From Pseudohalocynthiibacter aestuariivivens (GTDB taxonomy: Bacteria > Pseudomonadota > Alphaproteobacteria > Rhodobacterales > Rhodobacteraceae), in contig NZ_CP049037.1 in the NCBI RefSeq assembly GCF_011040495.1, positions 2,108,001-2,172,000 of the forward strand: DNA of 64,000 nt, in the 5' to 3' direction. Within the stretch, counting starts at the first letter, position 1, and every line of letters begins with the position of its first letter. Below, in pieces: positions 9,213 to 18,807 of this stretch. A program made the position numbers and the translations under genes. The notes below the pieces were generated by a model. The model had not been told where the DNA came from and searched no databases. It was given only the letters and a program-made list of their open reading frames with translations.

Positions 9213-10208
9213 ATGTCGCAACCGATTCCGATGGTAGAAATTTGGCGCGGTGCTTTGGCCGAAAGCATCCACTTCGGGCAGGCGGTCATCTGCGGCCCCG
9301 GCGGTGAGATCGTACAGGCTTGGGGGGATCCCGATGCACAGGTTCTACCGCGCAGTTCGTGCAAGATGTTGCAAGCATTGCCCCTGATCGAGAGCGGCGC
9401 TGCGGCAGCATATCGCCTCGGCGCCGAGCATCTGGCGCTGGCTTGTGCCTCGCATAGCGGCGCGGCCATTCATACCGACCGCGTTAATCGGTGGCTAACG
9501 GATCTCGGCCTTGGCGATGACGACCTGCGATGCGGCGGGCATCTGCCCTATGATCCGCAAACCCATGACGCGATGCTCTGCGCGGGCACCACGCCTTGCC
9601 AGATGCACAACAACTGTTCTGGGAAACATGCGGGGTTTCTGACATTGACCAAGCATCTCGGCGCGGGGCCCGAATACATCAATATCGACCACCCCGTGCA
9701 GCGCGCCTGCCTCGCCGCCTATGAAGAGGTCACAGGTGTCACCAGCCCCGGCTACGGCATCGACGGCTGTTCTGCCCCCAACCACATCACCACCTTGCAC
9801 GGCATGGCCCGCGCGATGGCGTTCTTTGCCAATGCCCGTGACGGCGCGGATGCCCGTCAGACCGCCGCCGTTCAACTGTGGCAGGCGATGGTGCGCCACC
9901 CCGAACTGGTCGCAGGCGAAGGCCGCGCCTGCACCGAACTGATGCGCGCCTGCAAGGAACCGGTCGCCCTAAAAACCGGTGCCGAAGCGTTCTACATCGC
10001 GATCCTTCCGCAGCGCGGGCTTGGCATCGCGCTAAAGATTGCGGACGGTACCACGCGCGGGTCTCAATGCGCGATTGCCGCGTTGCTGGTACGCTTGGGG
10101 GTACTGGATGCGGATCATCCGACAGCACAGAAATACATGAACGCGCCGATTTCCAACGCACGCGGAACCGTGACTGGCGTCATCCGACCGTCGGCGACGT
10201 TTTTATAG
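9213..10208 (+). CDS. L-asparaginase II (Rhizobium etli AnsA/ReAV type)
   Basis: Hydrolyses asparagine to aspartate and ammonia. 331 residues, RBS GGGAAGGA eight bases before the ATG. It belongs to the beta-lactamase-like asparaginase family (PF06089), not the E. coli type. The S-x-x-K nucleophile pair is RSSCK (Ser48, Lys51), and the metal-site motif NCSGKH supplies Cys135 and Lys138; a further Cys is in IDGCSAPN (Cys186). These match the published active site layout of R. etli ReAV as I recall it. Single-gene unit. Confidence 0.93.
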   Translation: MSQPIPMVEIWRGALAESIHFGQAVICGPGGEIVQAWGDPDAQVLPRSSCKMLQALPLIESGAAAAYRLGAEHLALACASHSGAAIHTDRVNRWLTDLGLGDDDLRCGGHLPYDPQTHDAMLCAGTTPCQMHNNCSGKHAGFLTLTKHLGAGPEYINIDHPVQRACLAAYEEVTGVTSPGYGIDGCSAPNHITTLHGMARAMAFFANARDGADARQTAAVQLWQAMVRHPELVAGEGRACTELMRACKEPVALKTGAEAFYIAILPQRGLGIALKIADGTTRGSQCAIAALLVRLGVLDADHPTAQKYMNAPISNARGTVTGVIRPSATFL

Positions 10209-10286
10209 CGCCACGCAGGGTGCCGCCATCGCAGGGCAATTTTCGCTCTTGCCGCGCGCGAAAAACCGCGCCAATGTTCCGCCTGT

Positions 10287-10430
10287 TCTCAGGGCGGGGT
10301 GAAACTCCCCACCGGCGGTAAGGGGCCAGATATGCCTCAAGCCCGCGAGCGGCTTCGGCCTATGCCGAGGTGTCAGCAGATCTGGTATGATTCCAGAGCC
10401 GACGGTCATAGTCCGGATGAGAGAGAACGT
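10287..10430 (+). promoter_or_regulatory. FMN riboswitch (RFN element)
   Basis: Matches the RFN consensus in order: TTCTCAGGGCGGGGTGAAA, CTCCCCACCGGCGGTA, a variable arm ending GCCCGCGAGCG, GTCAGCAGATCTGGT, and CCGACGGTCATAGTCCGGA followed by GAGAGAACG. It lies 84 bases before ribH2 and should lower its expression when FMN is abundant. The AAAGGAG ribosome site at 10501-10507 could be sequestered by the expression platform (translational control); I see no obvious U-tract terminator. Confidence 0.95.
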
Positions 10431-10513
10431 CAGGTTCCAGCGGTGCGCGTGCACCGCCACGCCTGTCGTCCTTCGCCTGCGGTGAACGTGTCGATATGCG
10501 AAAGGAGCCCAAG

Positions 10514-10948
10514 ATGACACACACCCGATACGCCTTTATCAAAGCGAACTGGCACACCAAGATCGTGACCCGCGCACTGGACGGATTTTCCGAAATTATC
10601 CCGCCAGACCAGATCGACGTCTATGACGTGCCCGGCGCGTTCGAGATGCCGCTACTGGCGCGCGATCTGGCGATGACGGGCCGCTATGGCGCTGTGGTCT
10701 GCGCCGCGTTTGTCGTCGATGGCGGTATCTATCGGCACGAATTTGTTGCGCAGGCCGTGATTGATGGCCTGATGCGCGCAGGCCTCGACAGTGGCATTCC
10801 GGTGCTGTCGGTATCCCTGACTCCGCACCAATACCAAGAGGGGCCGCATCACGACGCCATCTTTGCCGCGCATTTCGTGGAAAAAGGACGAGAGGCCGCC
10901 CACGCCGCACAGATGATCGGGCACACCCGCGCGGCACTGGCGGCCTAG
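10514..10948 (+). CDS. ribH2: 6,7-dimethyl-8-ribityllumazine synthase, type II
   Basis: Condenses 5-amino-6-ribitylamino-uracil with 3,4-dihydroxybutanone phosphate in riboflavin synthesis. 144 residues from the ATG at 10514 with AAAGGAG upstream. RYAFIKANWHTKIV, DVPGAFEMPL, CAAFVVDGGIYRHEFVA and PVLSVSLTPH closely follow the Brucella/Mesorhizobium RibH2 type (decameric), which differs from the RibH1 type of riboflavin operons. It stands alone behind an FMN riboswitch, as RibH2 often does in alphaproteobacteria. A RibH1 copy probably exists elsewhere. Confidence 0.94.
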   Translation: MTHTRYAFIKANWHTKIVTRALDGFSEIIPPDQIDVYDVPGAFEMPLLARDLAMTGRYGAVVCAAFVVDGGIYRHEFVAQAVIDGLMRAGLDSGIPVLSVSLTPHQYQEGPHHDAIFAAHFVEKGREAAHAAQMIGHTRAALAA

Positions 10949-10970
10949 CCGCAACCACACCACAGCACTC

Positions 10971-10992
10971 GGCCCCGCAACCGCGCGGGGCC
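10971..10992. terminator. Hairpin between convergent ribH2 and YCII genes
   Basis: GGCCCCGC and GCGGGGCC form an 8-bp stem with a 6-base loop, 23 bases after ribH2 and just before the stop of the convergent gene. Likely a shared terminator; no T tract. Confidence 0.6.
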
Positions 10993-10996
10993 ACCG

Positions 10997-11311
10997 CTAC
11001 ATTTCTATGATCTCGGCCACTTCGACGCTGCCCGACCCGTCGCCGACCATCGGGCACCCTTTGGCCATCGCGCACGCCGCGTCGATATCAGCAGCATTGA
11101 CCACGCTATAGCCCGAGGTCGGATTGGCACCGCCATCATCCGCCACACCACTGGCGCTGACGGTCTTGGACAGGCCCACAGGCGCACCACTTTCAACCAC
11201 AGCCGCCCCCATATCACCGAACCAGGCCATCCATTGGGCCATCATGGCATTGCCTTCTTCCTCGGTTTCCGGCTTGCCGCCGCCGTGATAGATAAACAGG
11301 TAATTGGGCAT
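10997..11311 (-). CDS. YCII-related domain protein
   Basis: 104 residues. MPNYLFIYHGGG at the start and the SGYSVVNAADIDAACAMAKG and GCPMV blocks are typical of YCII/DGPF-type dimeric ferredoxin-like proteins, often found as putative enzymes or sigma-factor partners. The start at 11311 has AAAGGA-AAGGA upstream. Upstream to serB (about 220 bp) I see no other gene. Function unknown. Confidence 0.8.
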   Translation of the reverse strand: MPNYLFIYHGGGKPETEEEGNAMMAQWMAWFGDMGAAVVESGAPVGLSKTVSASGVADDGGANPTSGYSVVNAADIDAACAMAKGCPMVGDGSGSVEVAEIIEM

Positions 11312-11529
11312 GATCAGGGTCCTTTTCCTTTCGGGGTTGCGAAGGGTCTTGAACGGTCCGACATCGCTCCGGCCGTACCATCGGCCTGCCGGGCCATGAC
11401 CTCGACCACACCGGGCAGGTCGCACCGGACAAATCAGCATAGACCTGAGCAAGATCGACCATGCTCAATACTTAACATATCCACCACTGGATGCGGGCGT
11501 TAATCTACTCGCCCAACAGCGGCACATAG

Positions 11530-12402
11530 TTAACCGGCCGCGAACTCTGTCCGCGCATATCCCTGCAAATAGAGCAATGCAGTCAGATCGCCATGATTGA
11601 TCCGCACATCACATTCGGCGGCGACGCTCGGTTTGGCATGCAGCGCGACGCCCGTGCCCGCGCGGCCCAGCATCCCCAGATCATTGGCACCATCCCCCAC
11701 GGCGATCACATCCGCCGCCGTCAGACCCAGCCGCGCGGTGATTTCCTCCAGCGCCTCGATCTTGGCCTGTCGCCCCAGAATAGGCCGCGCCACGTCACCC
11801 GTCAGAACCCCTTTTTCGATCAACAACCCGTTGGCGCGATGCTCATCAAATGCCAACGCATCCGCGACAAGCGCGGTAAAGGCGGTGAACCCACCCGACA
11901 CCAGCGCGGCATGACCACCCTGCGCCCGCATCGTCGCAACCAGCGTTTTGCCCCCCGGCATGAACGTAATCCGCTCCGCCAAAACCTTTGCGATGATCTG
12001 CTCCGGCAGGTCGCGCAACAGGCCGACACGTTCGATCAACGCACCTTCGAAATCAATCTCGCCATTCATCGCCCGCGCGGTGATCTCCTTGACGCGCTCT
12101 CCGACACCGGCCTCGTCGGCCAACTCGTCAATGCACTCTTGCTCGATCATCGTGCTGTCCATATCGGCCAGCAGCATGGATTTACGTCGGCCCTGCGCAG
12201 GCTGCACCACCAGATCGACGCGCAGTTTCTGCAAATCGTCCCAGACATCCCAGCGATTCCCCGGCATCTCTGCCAGAGCAAACTCTGCCGCTTCATCCGG
12301 GTTCAGCCATTGCACGTTGCCCCCACCCCACGCGTTACGCAGGTTGTCAACCAGAGCCGGGTCAAGCACGCCCGGCGGCGCGATCAGGGTGGCGATAAGC
12401 AT
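11530..12402 (-). CDS. serB: Phosphoserine phosphatase
   Basis: Last step of serine synthesis, phosphoserine to serine. 290 residues from the ATG at 12402; an in-frame ATG at 12438 with GAGAAG upstream is the alternative. HAD phosphatase motifs: [18 protein letters not shown] (motif I, nucleophile Asp), VSGGFTAFT (motif II) and [12 protein letters not shown] (motif III). The N-terminal about 75 residues form the small regulatory lobe seen in alphaproteobacterial SerB. Divergent from serC-serA, so the pathway is complete here. Confidence 0.95.
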   Translation of the reverse strand: MLIATLIAPPGVLDPALVDNLRNAWGGGNVQWLNPDEAAEFALAEMPGNRWDVWDDLQKLRVDLVVQPAQGRRKSMLLADMDSTMIEQECIDELADEAGVGERVKEITARAMNGEIDFEGALIERVGLLRDLPEQIIAKVLAERITFMPGGKTLVATMRAQGGHAALVSGGFTAFTALVADALAFDEHRANGLLIEKGVLTGDVARPILGRQAKIEALEEITARLGLTAADVIAVGDGANDLGMLGRAGTGVALHAKPSVAAECDVRINHGDLTALLYLQGYARTEFAAG

Positions 12403-12494
12403 GGCAAGAGTTTCCGATCGTAGTCGTTGAGGTCGCATTTATCTTCTCAAGCGGCGCTATAGCGTCATTTCTGCGCTTGCGAAAGACCAGACCA

Positions 12495-12552
12495 GACCGT
12501 ATCCCGACAAGTGGGACACCCTTCCCCAACGAAGGGCGCTTATCTGGAAGGA
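12495..12552 (+). ncRNA. Candidate serC-motif leader RNA
   Basis: Three consecutive hairpins precede serC: TCCC/GGGA (12502-12516), CCCTTC/GAAGGG (12519-12536), then TATC/GATA (12541-12554) enclosing the GGAAGG ribosome site. A conserved 'serC RNA' upstream of serC in alphaproteobacteria is known from comparative genomics. I match it by position, size and hairpin layout, not by a covariance search. The arrangement fits control of translation start. Confidence 0.55.
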
Positions 12553-12560
12553 TAGCATCA

Positions 12561-13733
12561 ATGGCTATACAAGACCCCGGCACGCGGCCGGTCATTAAAC
12601 CTGTCGTCACTCCGGCGAACCCGCGTTTCTCCTCAGGCCCTTGCGCCAAACCCCCCACATTCGATGTCGCCAAACTGGCCAATGCCCCACTGGGCCGCAG
12701 CCACCGCGCCGCAGTTGGCAAAGCGCGGCTGAAAGCCGCCATCGAGGGCACCCGCGAGGTGCTGGACATCCCTGCCGACTTCCGCATCGGGATCGTGCCC
12801 GCCTCGGACACGGGCGCGGTCGAAATGGCGCTGTGGAACCTGCTCGGCGCACGCAAGGTTGAAATGCTGGCTTGGGAGAGCTTTGGCGCGGGCTGGGTCA
12901 CAGATGTCGTGAAACAGCTGAAACTCGACGCCGAGATCAAAACCGCTGACTACGGCCAGATTGTCGACCTGACCACGGTCGATACGGATAATGACGTCGT
13001 CTTTACATGGAACGGGACCACATCGGGCGTCCGCGTCCCAAATGGCGATTGGATCAAGGCAGACCGCGACGGGCTGACCATCTGCGATGCCACATCAGCC
13101 GCCTTCGCGCAGGAATTGCCGTGGGACAAGCTGGATGTAACCACCTTCAGCTGGCAAAAGGTGCTGGGTGGCGAAGCCGCGCACGGCATGATCGTTCTCA
13201 GCCCCCGCGCCGTTGAACGGCTGGAGAGCTACACACCCGCATGGCCCCTGCCCAAGATTTTCCGCCTGACCAAAGGCGGCAAACTGATCGAGGGGATCTT
13301 TGAGGGTGCGACCATCAACACCCCGTCGATGCTGGCGGTCGAGGATTATCTGCTGGCGCTCGACTGGGCGAGCTCGGTCGGTGGGCTGTCGGGCCTGATC
13401 GCCCGCGCCGATGCCAACGCGCAGGTGATCCATGATTTCTGTGATGCCCGCGACTGGATCGGCAACCTCGCCGATGATCCGGCCACACGATCGAACACGT
13501 CTGTCTGTGTCAGGTTCACCGACCCGCGCATCACCGATGGCGCCAGTTTCGCCAAGGCGATTGCCAAACGGTTGGAAGCTGAAGGTGTTGCGCTCGATAT
13601 CGGTGCATATCGTGATGCCCCGGCGGGCCTGCGCATCTGGTGTGGCGGCACGGTGGAGACCTCCGATCTGGCGGCGCTGATGCCGTGGATCGACTGGGCA
13701 TACCAATCCGAAATCGCAGACGTGCCGGGCTAA
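12561..13733 (+). CDS. serC: Phosphoserine aminotransferase
   Basis: Second step of serine synthesis, 3-phosphohydroxypyruvate plus glutamate to phosphoserine; PLP-dependent. 390 residues from the ATG at 12561 with GGAAGGA upstream. N-terminal [13 protein letters not shown] and [13 protein letters not shown] are the alphaproteobacterial SerC type. [17 protein letters not shown] precedes [16 protein letters not shown], where the Lys of SWQK is the PLP Schiff-base residue. Leads the serCA operon, 109 bp before serA. Confidence 0.95.
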   Translation: MAIQDPGTRPVIKPVVTPANPRFSSGPCAKPPTFDVAKLANAPLGRSHRAAVGKARLKAAIEGTREVLDIPADFRIGIVPASDTGAVEMALWNLLGARKVEMLAWESFGAGWVTDVVKQLKLDAEIKTADYGQIVDLTTVDTDNDVVFTWNGTTSGVRVPNGDWIKADRDGLTICDATSAAFAQELPWDKLDVTTFSWQKVLGGEAAHGMIVLSPRAVERLESYTPAWPLPKIFRLTKGGKLIEGIFEGATINTPSMLAVEDYLLALDWASSVGGLSGLIARADANAQVIHDFCDARDWIGNLADDPATRSNTSVCVRFTDPRITDGASFAKAIAKRLEAEGVALDIGAYRDAPAGLRIWCGGTVETSDLAALMPWIDWAYQSEIADVPG

Positions 13734-13758
13734 CGCTCGGCCTAGGGCGGCTGGTAGT

Positions 13759-13774
13759 CCGGGCTTCAGCCCGG
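13759..13774 (+). repeat. Hairpin in the serC-serA spacer
   Basis: CCGGGC-TTCA-GCCCGG, a perfect 6-bp stem with a tetraloop, 26 bases after the serC stop. It may protect or attenuate the message between serC and serA. Confidence 0.45.
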
Positions 13775-13784
13775 CACGCCACGC

Positions 13785-13828
13785 ACCGACGCGATACCGA
13801 TCAAATACCGACGTAATACCGACATCAG
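13785..13828 (+). repeat. Four 11-bp direct repeats upstream of serA
   Basis: ACCGA recurs at 13785, 13796, 13807 and 13818, always with an 11-base period (consensus ACCGACnnnAT). The array ends about 15 bases before the serA start and its GGAG ribosome site. The period equals one helical turn, so a protein could contact one face of the DNA; it could also be a simple expansion. Confidence 0.6.
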
Positions 13829-13842
13829 AATTGGAGCCCAAA

Positions 13843-15438
13843 ATGGCACCCAAAGTACTCGTCTCCGACAAGCTCTCCGAAACCGCCGTGCAGATTTTCC
13901 GCGACCGCGGCATCGACGTGGATTTCCAACCCGACCTAGGCAAGGATAAGGACAAACTGGCAGAAGTGATCGGCCAGTATGACGGCCTCGCCATCCGGTC
14001 CGCCACCAAGGTGACCGAGAAAATCCTCGCTGCAGCAGACAACCTCAAAGTTATCGCTCGCGCAGGGATCGGCACTGATAACATTGACAAAATCGCCGCC
14101 TCGAAAAAGGGCGTGATCGTGATGAATACGCCCTTTGGCAACATGATCACCACCGCCGAGCACGCCATCGCCATGATGTTCGCCGTCGCGCGTCAGATCC
14201 CCGAGGCCAGCGCCTCAACCCATGCTGGAAAATGGGAAAAGTCCAAATTCATGGGCGTCGAGCTGACCAACAAGACACTGGGCGTCATCGGAGCGGGCAA
14301 TATCGGCGGCATCGTCTGCGACCGCGCACGCGGTCTCAAAATGAAAGTGGTCGCCTACGACCCCTTCCTGAGCCAAGCCAAAGCCGACAAGATGGGCGTG
14401 GAAAAGGTCGAGCTGGAAGCGCTGCTGACACGCGCGGATTTCATCACGCTGCACGTGCCGCTGACTGACCAGACACGCAATATTCTGAGTGCCGAAAACC
14501 TCGCCAAGACCAAGAAGGGCGTGCGAGTCATCAACTGCGCCCGCGGCGGCCTAGTGGACGAGACCGCATTGGCGGAATTGCTGAAATCGGGCCATGTCGC
14601 CGGGGCCGCCTTTGACGTCTTTGCCGAGGAGCCCGCGACCAGCAACCCGTTGTTCGGTCTTCCGAACGTCGTCTGCACACCGCATCTGGGTGCCGCCACA
14701 TCCGAGGCGCAGGAAAACGTCGCATTGCAAGTGGCCGAACAGATGTCGGACTACCTGCTGACCGGTGCGGTGACCAACGCGCTCAACATGCCGTCCGTGA
14801 CCGCCGAAGAGGCCAAGGTGATGGGCCCGTGGATCAAGCTGGCCGACCACCTCGGTGCGTTCATCGGCCAGATGACCGATGAGCCGATCAAGGCGATCAA
14901 CATCCTCTATGACGGCGTGGTGTCCGAGATGAATCTGCCCGCGCTGACCTGCGCCGCCGTGGCAGGTATCCTGAAATCCGCGAACCCCGAGGTGAATCTT
15001 GTCAGCGCGCCGGTAATCGCCAAGGAACGCGGCGTCCAGATCAGCACGACCAAGCAGGATAAATCGGGCGTATTCGAAGGTTACGTCAAGCTGACCGTGG
15101 TGACAGATCAGCGCGAACGGTCCATCGGCGGCACGGTGTTCTCGGATGGCAAGCCGCGCTTCATTCAGATCAAGGGCATCAATATCGACGCGGAAATCGG
15201 CGAGCATATGCTGTATACCACCAACCGCGACGAGCCCGGCATCATCGGCGCGCTGGGGCAGACCATGGCAGGAAGCGGCGTGAACATCGCCAACTTTACG
15301 CTGGGCCGCACCGAACCGGGCGGAGAGGCGATTGCGTTGCTCTATGTCGATGCGCCTGTACCACAAGAGCTGACTTCCAAGCTGCGTGATACCGGTCTGT
15401 TCCAGCAGATCAAACCGCTACAGTTCAACGTCGGTTAA
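13843..15438 (+). CDS. serA: D-3-phosphoglycerate dehydrogenase
   Basis: First step of serine synthesis. 531 residues; the ATG at 13843 with GGAG at 13833 is preferred over a TTG at 13831. Order: substrate-binding lobe, NAD lobe with GVIGAGNIGGIV (about residue 148), catalytic Arg in CARGGLVDE, His in CTPHLGAATSEA, then the intervening domain and a C-terminal ACT domain (about residues 455-525; NRDEPGIIGALG). This is the long, potentially serine-regulated class. Followed by a strong terminator. Confidence 0.96.
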   Translation: MAPKVLVSDKLSETAVQIFRDRGIDVDFQPDLGKDKDKLAEVIGQYDGLAIRSATKVTEKILAAADNLKVIARAGIGTDNIDKIAASKKGVIVMNTPFGNMITTAEHAIAMMFAVARQIPEASASTHAGKWEKSKFMGVELTNKTLGVIGAGNIGGIVCDRARGLKMKVVAYDPFLSQAKADKMGVEKVELEALLTRADFITLHVPLTDQTRNILSAENLAKTKKGVRVINCARGGLVDETALAELLKSGHVAGAAFDVFAEEPATSNPLFGLPNVVCTPHLGAATSEAQENVALQVAEQMSDYLLTGAVTNALNMPSVTAEEAKVMGPWIKLADHLGAFIGQMTDEPIKAINILYDGVVSEMNLPALTCAAVAGILKSANPEVNLVSAPVIAKERGVQISTTKQDKSGVFEGYVKLTVVTDQRERSIGGTVFSDGKPRFIQIKGINIDAEIGEHMLYTTNRDEPGIIGALGQTMAGSGVNIANFTLGRTEPGGEAIALLYVDAPVPQELTSKLRDTGLFQQIKPLQFNVG

Positions 15439-15447
15439 CGTATCAAC

Positions 15448-15479
15448 GCCTGCGGTCGCACCAATGTGTGACCGCAGGC
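15448..15479 (+). terminator. Terminator of the serC-serA operon
   Basis: GCCTGCGGTC pairs with GACCGCAGGC (10 bp), with an inner CAC/GTG stem around CAAT; ten bases after the serA stop. Confidence 0.75.
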
Positions 15480-15535
15480 TTCCGGCCTTGCCCGCTCTGC
15501 CCCCGCACCCCATAATCGATCCAAAGGGGTGCAGA

Positions 15536-16825
15536 ATGATCGCTCAGGACCAGCTAATAGCAGCCATTTCGGCACGACGTAACGACCTGATCGCGCTGAC
15601 GCAGGACCTGATCCGCATCCCCACGCTAAATCCGCCGGGCGCGGATTACCGTCAGATTTGCGAATATCTGGACCGCCGCCTGCTGCATGCGGGATTCGAG
15701 ACGGAACTGATCCGCGCAATAGGCGCACCCGGCGACAGCGACCAATATCCACGCTGGAACATCGTCGCGCGACGCGAAGGCACCCGCCCCGGCGATTGCG
15801 TGCATTTCAACAGCCATATCGACGTGGTCGAGATTGGCCGCGGCTGGACCACCGACCCTTTCGGCGGAGAGGTCAAGGATGGCAAGATTTACGGGCGCGG
15901 CGCTTGCGACATGAAGGGCGGGCTGGCCGCATCTATCATCGCTGCCGAGGCTTTCATCGAAACCTGTCCGGATTATGCCGGCGCGATCGAGATCAGCGGC
16001 ACCGCAGACGAGGAATCGGGGGGCTTTGGTGGCGTCGCCTACTTGGCAGAGCGCGGCTATTTCGACCCAGCCCGCGTGCAGCACGTCATCATCCCCGAAC
16101 CGCTGAACAAGGATCGGATATGTCTGGGCCATCGCGGTGTCTGGTGGGCCGAACTGGAAACCAAGGGCGAGATTGCGCACGGCTCCATGCCCTTTCTCGG
16201 CGATTGTGCAGTACGTCACATGGGCGCAGTGGTGGCCGAGATGGAGCACAGCCTGTTCCCGGCCTTGGCCGCGCGGCGCACCGATATGCCCGTCGTCCCC
16301 GATGGCGCACGTCAATCCACGCTCAACATAAATTCGATCCATGGCGGCGAGCCGGAACAGGACGCAGCCTATACCGGTTTGCCAAGCCCATGCGTTCCTG
16401 ACCGCTGCCGCATGGTGATTGATCGGCGTTTTCTGATCGAAGAGGACATAGACGACGTCGAGGCAGAATTTCGCGCCGTCCTGAAACGCGTCGGTGATGC
16501 GCGCGAGAATTTCGACTACGACCTGCGCGAACTGCACCGCGTCCTGCCCAGCATGACCGAGCGCGATGCCCCCATCGTCACCACCGTGGCCCGCGCGATT
16601 GAGACAACACTCGGTCATGCGCCCGATTACGTGGTCAGTCCAGGCACCTATGACCAGAAACATATCGACCGCATCGGGCGGCTGAAAAACTGTATCGCTT
16701 ACGGGCCGGGAATTCTCGACCTTGCGCATAAACCGGATGAATACGTAGGGATCGACGATATGATGCAAAGCGCACAAGTCATGGCATTGAGCCTGGCAGA
16801 ACTGTTGCTACGCGCGGAACCCTGA
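15536..16825 (+). CDS. M20 metallopeptidase (acetylornithine deacetylase / succinyl-DAP desuccinylase family)
   Basis: 429 residues from the ATG at 15536, AAAGGGG upstream. Di-zinc amidohydrolase: NSHIDVV gives the first metal His and catalytic Asp, GRGACDMKGGLAA the bridging Asp, and ISGTADEESGG the catalytic Glu pair; a late metal His lies in YDQKHIDRIG. The dimerisation domain spans about residues 200-320. It cleaves an N-acyl amino acid or related amide. Its position after the serine operon behind a terminator does not reveal the substrate. Confidence 0.86.
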   Translation: MIAQDQLIAAISARRNDLIALTQDLIRIPTLNPPGADYRQICEYLDRRLLHAGFETELIRAIGAPGDSDQYPRWNIVARREGTRPGDCVHFNSHIDVVEIGRGWTTDPFGGEVKDGKIYGRGACDMKGGLAASIIAAEAFIETCPDYAGAIEISGTADEESGGFGGVAYLAERGYFDPARVQHVIIPEPLNKDRICLGHRGVWWAELETKGEIAHGSMPFLGDCAVRHMGAVVAEMEHSLFPALAARRTDMPVVPDGARQSTLNINSIHGGEPEQDAAYTGLPSPCVPDRCRMVIDRRFLIEEDIDDVEAEFRAVLKRVGDARENFDYDLRELHRVLPSMTERDAPIVTTVARAIETTLGHAPDYVVSPGTYDQKHIDRIGRLKNCIAYGPGILDLAHKPDEYVGIDDMMQSAQVMALSLAELLLRAEP

Positions 16826-16841
16826 CCTTCAACGTTGGACA

Positions 16842-16896
16842 AATACGCTCGCCGAAGGCGTCCGCCCTTGGCTCAGGCCGCCAGCGGCGAAAGTAT
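16842..16896. repeat. Imperfect palindrome, intergenic repeat element
   Basis: The arm at 16842-16860 (ATACGCTCGCCGAAGGCG core) is mirrored at 16879-16896 (CGCCAGCGGCGAAAGTAT). It sits between the convergent M20 and panC genes and shares the core CTCGCCGAAGGC with the arms of the 35.1-35.3 kb element. Probably a REP-like palindromic unit that can act as a terminator. Confidence 0.6.
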
Positions 16897-16915
16897 GAGT
16901 ACAAAGACAAAATCC

Positions 16916-17767
16916 CTATGATTCCCCTATGGCGATGTTGTCGATCAATCGCACTCCGGCGAGCCACGCCGCCGCAAACAGGCGCGCCGGGCGCATCGGC
17001 GCGTCCAGCAACGCCAAATCATCCGCAGCACGCATTTCGAGGTAATCCACCTTGGTGAAATCCGCGGCCTCCAGTCGTTTCACCGCATCCGCATAGAGTG
17101 TGGAAAAGTCGCCACCAGCGGCCACTCCTTCTGCAATCTTTTCCATCTCTTCAAACAGGATCGGCGCTCTCACCCGCGCCCGGTCCGACAAAAGCAGATT
17201 GCGCGACGACATGGCCAGACCGTCAATTTCGCGGATCGTCGGACAGCCATGCACCGTAATCGGAATATCCAGATCGCGCGCCATCCGCCGCACCACCTGA
17301 AGCTGCTGGAAATCCTTCTCGCCAAAGAACGCATCGCTGGCAGAGCTCTGGGCAAACAGTTTGGCAACCACGGTCGCGACGCCCTCAAAATGACCGGGGC
17401 GATGTACCCCGTCCATCACGTCCGTCAGGCCAGAGACCGACACCGTGGTGGCAAAGCCATCGGGATACATCTGATCGCCGTCCGGTACATAGATCGCATC
17501 GACGGCAAAACGCGCCAGCTTGCGTGCATCCTCGTGCTCAGTACGCGGGTAGTTGGCCAGATCTTCCGGATTATTGAACTGCTTTGGATTGACGAAAATC
17601 GTCACGATGACACGGGCGCAGACCTTTTCCGCCGCTGCCACCAGCGACAGATGCCCGTCATGCAGCGCCCCCATCGTGGGTACGACGCCGATCCGCTCGC
17701 CTGCGCGAATCCATTGCTGGGTCATCCCGCGCAGCTCTGACAGGCTGCGCACGATTGGCGCGGTCAC
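16916..17767 (-). CDS. panC: Pantothenate synthetase
   Basis: ATP-dependent condensation of pantoate with beta-alanine. 283 residues, usual length. [16 protein letters not shown] holds the HIGH-like ATP motif, [20 protein letters not shown] the pantoate-binding block, [14 protein letters not shown] and MSSRNLLLS the KMSKS-like loop. Its ATG overlaps the panB stop by four bases, so the pair is translationally coupled. PanD (beta-alanine source) is not in the window. Confidence 0.97.
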   Translation of the reverse strand: MTAPIVRSLSELRGMTQQWIRAGERIGVVPTMGALHDGHLSLVAAAEKVCARVIVTIFVNPKQFNNPEDLANYPRTEHEDARKLARFAVDAIYVPDGDQMYPDGFATTVSVSGLTDVMDGVHRPGHFEGVATVVAKLFAQSSASDAFFGEKDFQQLQVVRRMARDLDIPITVHGCPTIREIDGLAMSSRNLLLSDRARVRAPILFEEMEKIAEGVAAGGDFSTLYADAVKRLEAADFTKVDYLEMRAADDLALLDAPMRPARLFAAAWLAGVRLIDNIAIGES

Positions 17768-18603
17768 GTCTTGGACCTCTTGGAGGGCACCGTATCGGCA
17801 AATACATGCTCTTCACTTGGGAAGCTACGCTTGCGCACTTCATCGGCATAGGCGGCGATGGCTGCCTCGCCCTGCTCGCCCAGTGTCGCATAGCGTTTGA
17901 CAAATTTGGGCTTGAACGCGGTAAAGAGGCCCAGCATGTCATCCACCACCAGAATCTGGCCATCACACCCCGCCGATGCACCGATGCCGATGGTTGGTAT
18001 CGCGACCTCAGCCGTAATCCGATCAGCAAGGCTGGCGGGCACCTTCTCCAGCACGACCGAGAATGCCCCGGCATCCGCCACGGCCCGCGCATCCGACAGC
18101 AAAGCCTCGGCTTGATCTGCACGGCCCTGCACTTTGTACCCACCCAACGTGTTGATGGATTGCGGGGTCAGGCCGATATGCGCCATGACCGGCACGCCAC
18201 GCGCCACCAAAAAGGCGATCGTGTCAGCCATATGCACGCCCCCCTCCAGCTTAACGGCCGCGGCACCTGTTTCGGCCATCAGACGGGCGGCATTGCGAAA
18301 CGCCTGTGCCGGGCTTTCCTCATAGCTGCCAAACGGCATGTCGACGACCATCATTGCCTTTTGCAATCCGCGCGCAACAGCCTTGGCGTGCAGAATCATC
18401 ATCTCCATCGTCACACCAAGGGTCGAAGGAAGGCCATGCAGCACCATCCCCACGCTGTCACCGACCAGCACGAAATCACAATGGTCGTCCATCATTCGCG
18501 CCATGGGCGTTGTGTAGGCCGTCAGGCTGACCAGAGGCGTGCCGCCTTTGGCCGCGAGGATATCGGTCGGCATGGGGGCGGTCTTGCGGGCGGTGGCGCT
18601 CAT
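17764..18603 (-). CDS. panB: 3-methyl-2-oxobutanoate hydroxymethyltransferase
   Basis: Makes ketopantoate from ketoisovalerate with methylene-THF. 279 residues, start at 18603 with GGAG upstream. TIM-barrel motifs: [28 protein letters not shown] (metal Asp), [14 protein letters not shown] (catalytic region) and [13 protein letters not shown] block. [14 protein letters not shown] is near the end. First gene of panB-panC. Confidence 0.97.
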   Translation of the reverse strand: MSATARKTAPMPTDILAAKGGTPLVSLTAYTTPMARMMDDHCDFVLVGDSVGMVLHGLPSTLGVTMEMMILHAKAVARGLQKAMMVVDMPFGSYEESPAQAFRNAARLMAETGAAAVKLEGGVHMADTIAFLVARGVPVMAHIGLTPQSINTLGGYKVQGRADQAEALLSDARAVADAGAFSVVLEKVPASLADRITAEVAIPTIGIGASAGCDGQILVVDDMLGLFTAFKPKFVKRYATLGEQGEAAIAAYADEVRKRSFPSEEHVFADTVPSKRSKT

Positions 18604-18807
18604 CAGCTTGCTCCGGTTTCGCTGCGTTGCGGCGTTGCGTAGCAAGAAATGCCGGGAATTTCCACACCTGAGTTCGTTTGGAGCGTTCTATCGTGTCTAA
18701 TCACAACCCCGGCATGTTCACGCTGCCCGCCTGCCGGTGCCTTGTCTTTACCCGGCAAAGCAGGTCTGATGTATCCATCCATTCGCCCATTGCAGGAAAC
18801 TACCGAC

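Noticed and set aside
11214..11468. 84-codon minus-strand frame upstream of and overlapping the YCII gene
   Set aside because: It reads through the YCII coding sequence in another frame and loses any sensible pattern; the YCII frame has family motifs and a good ribosome site.
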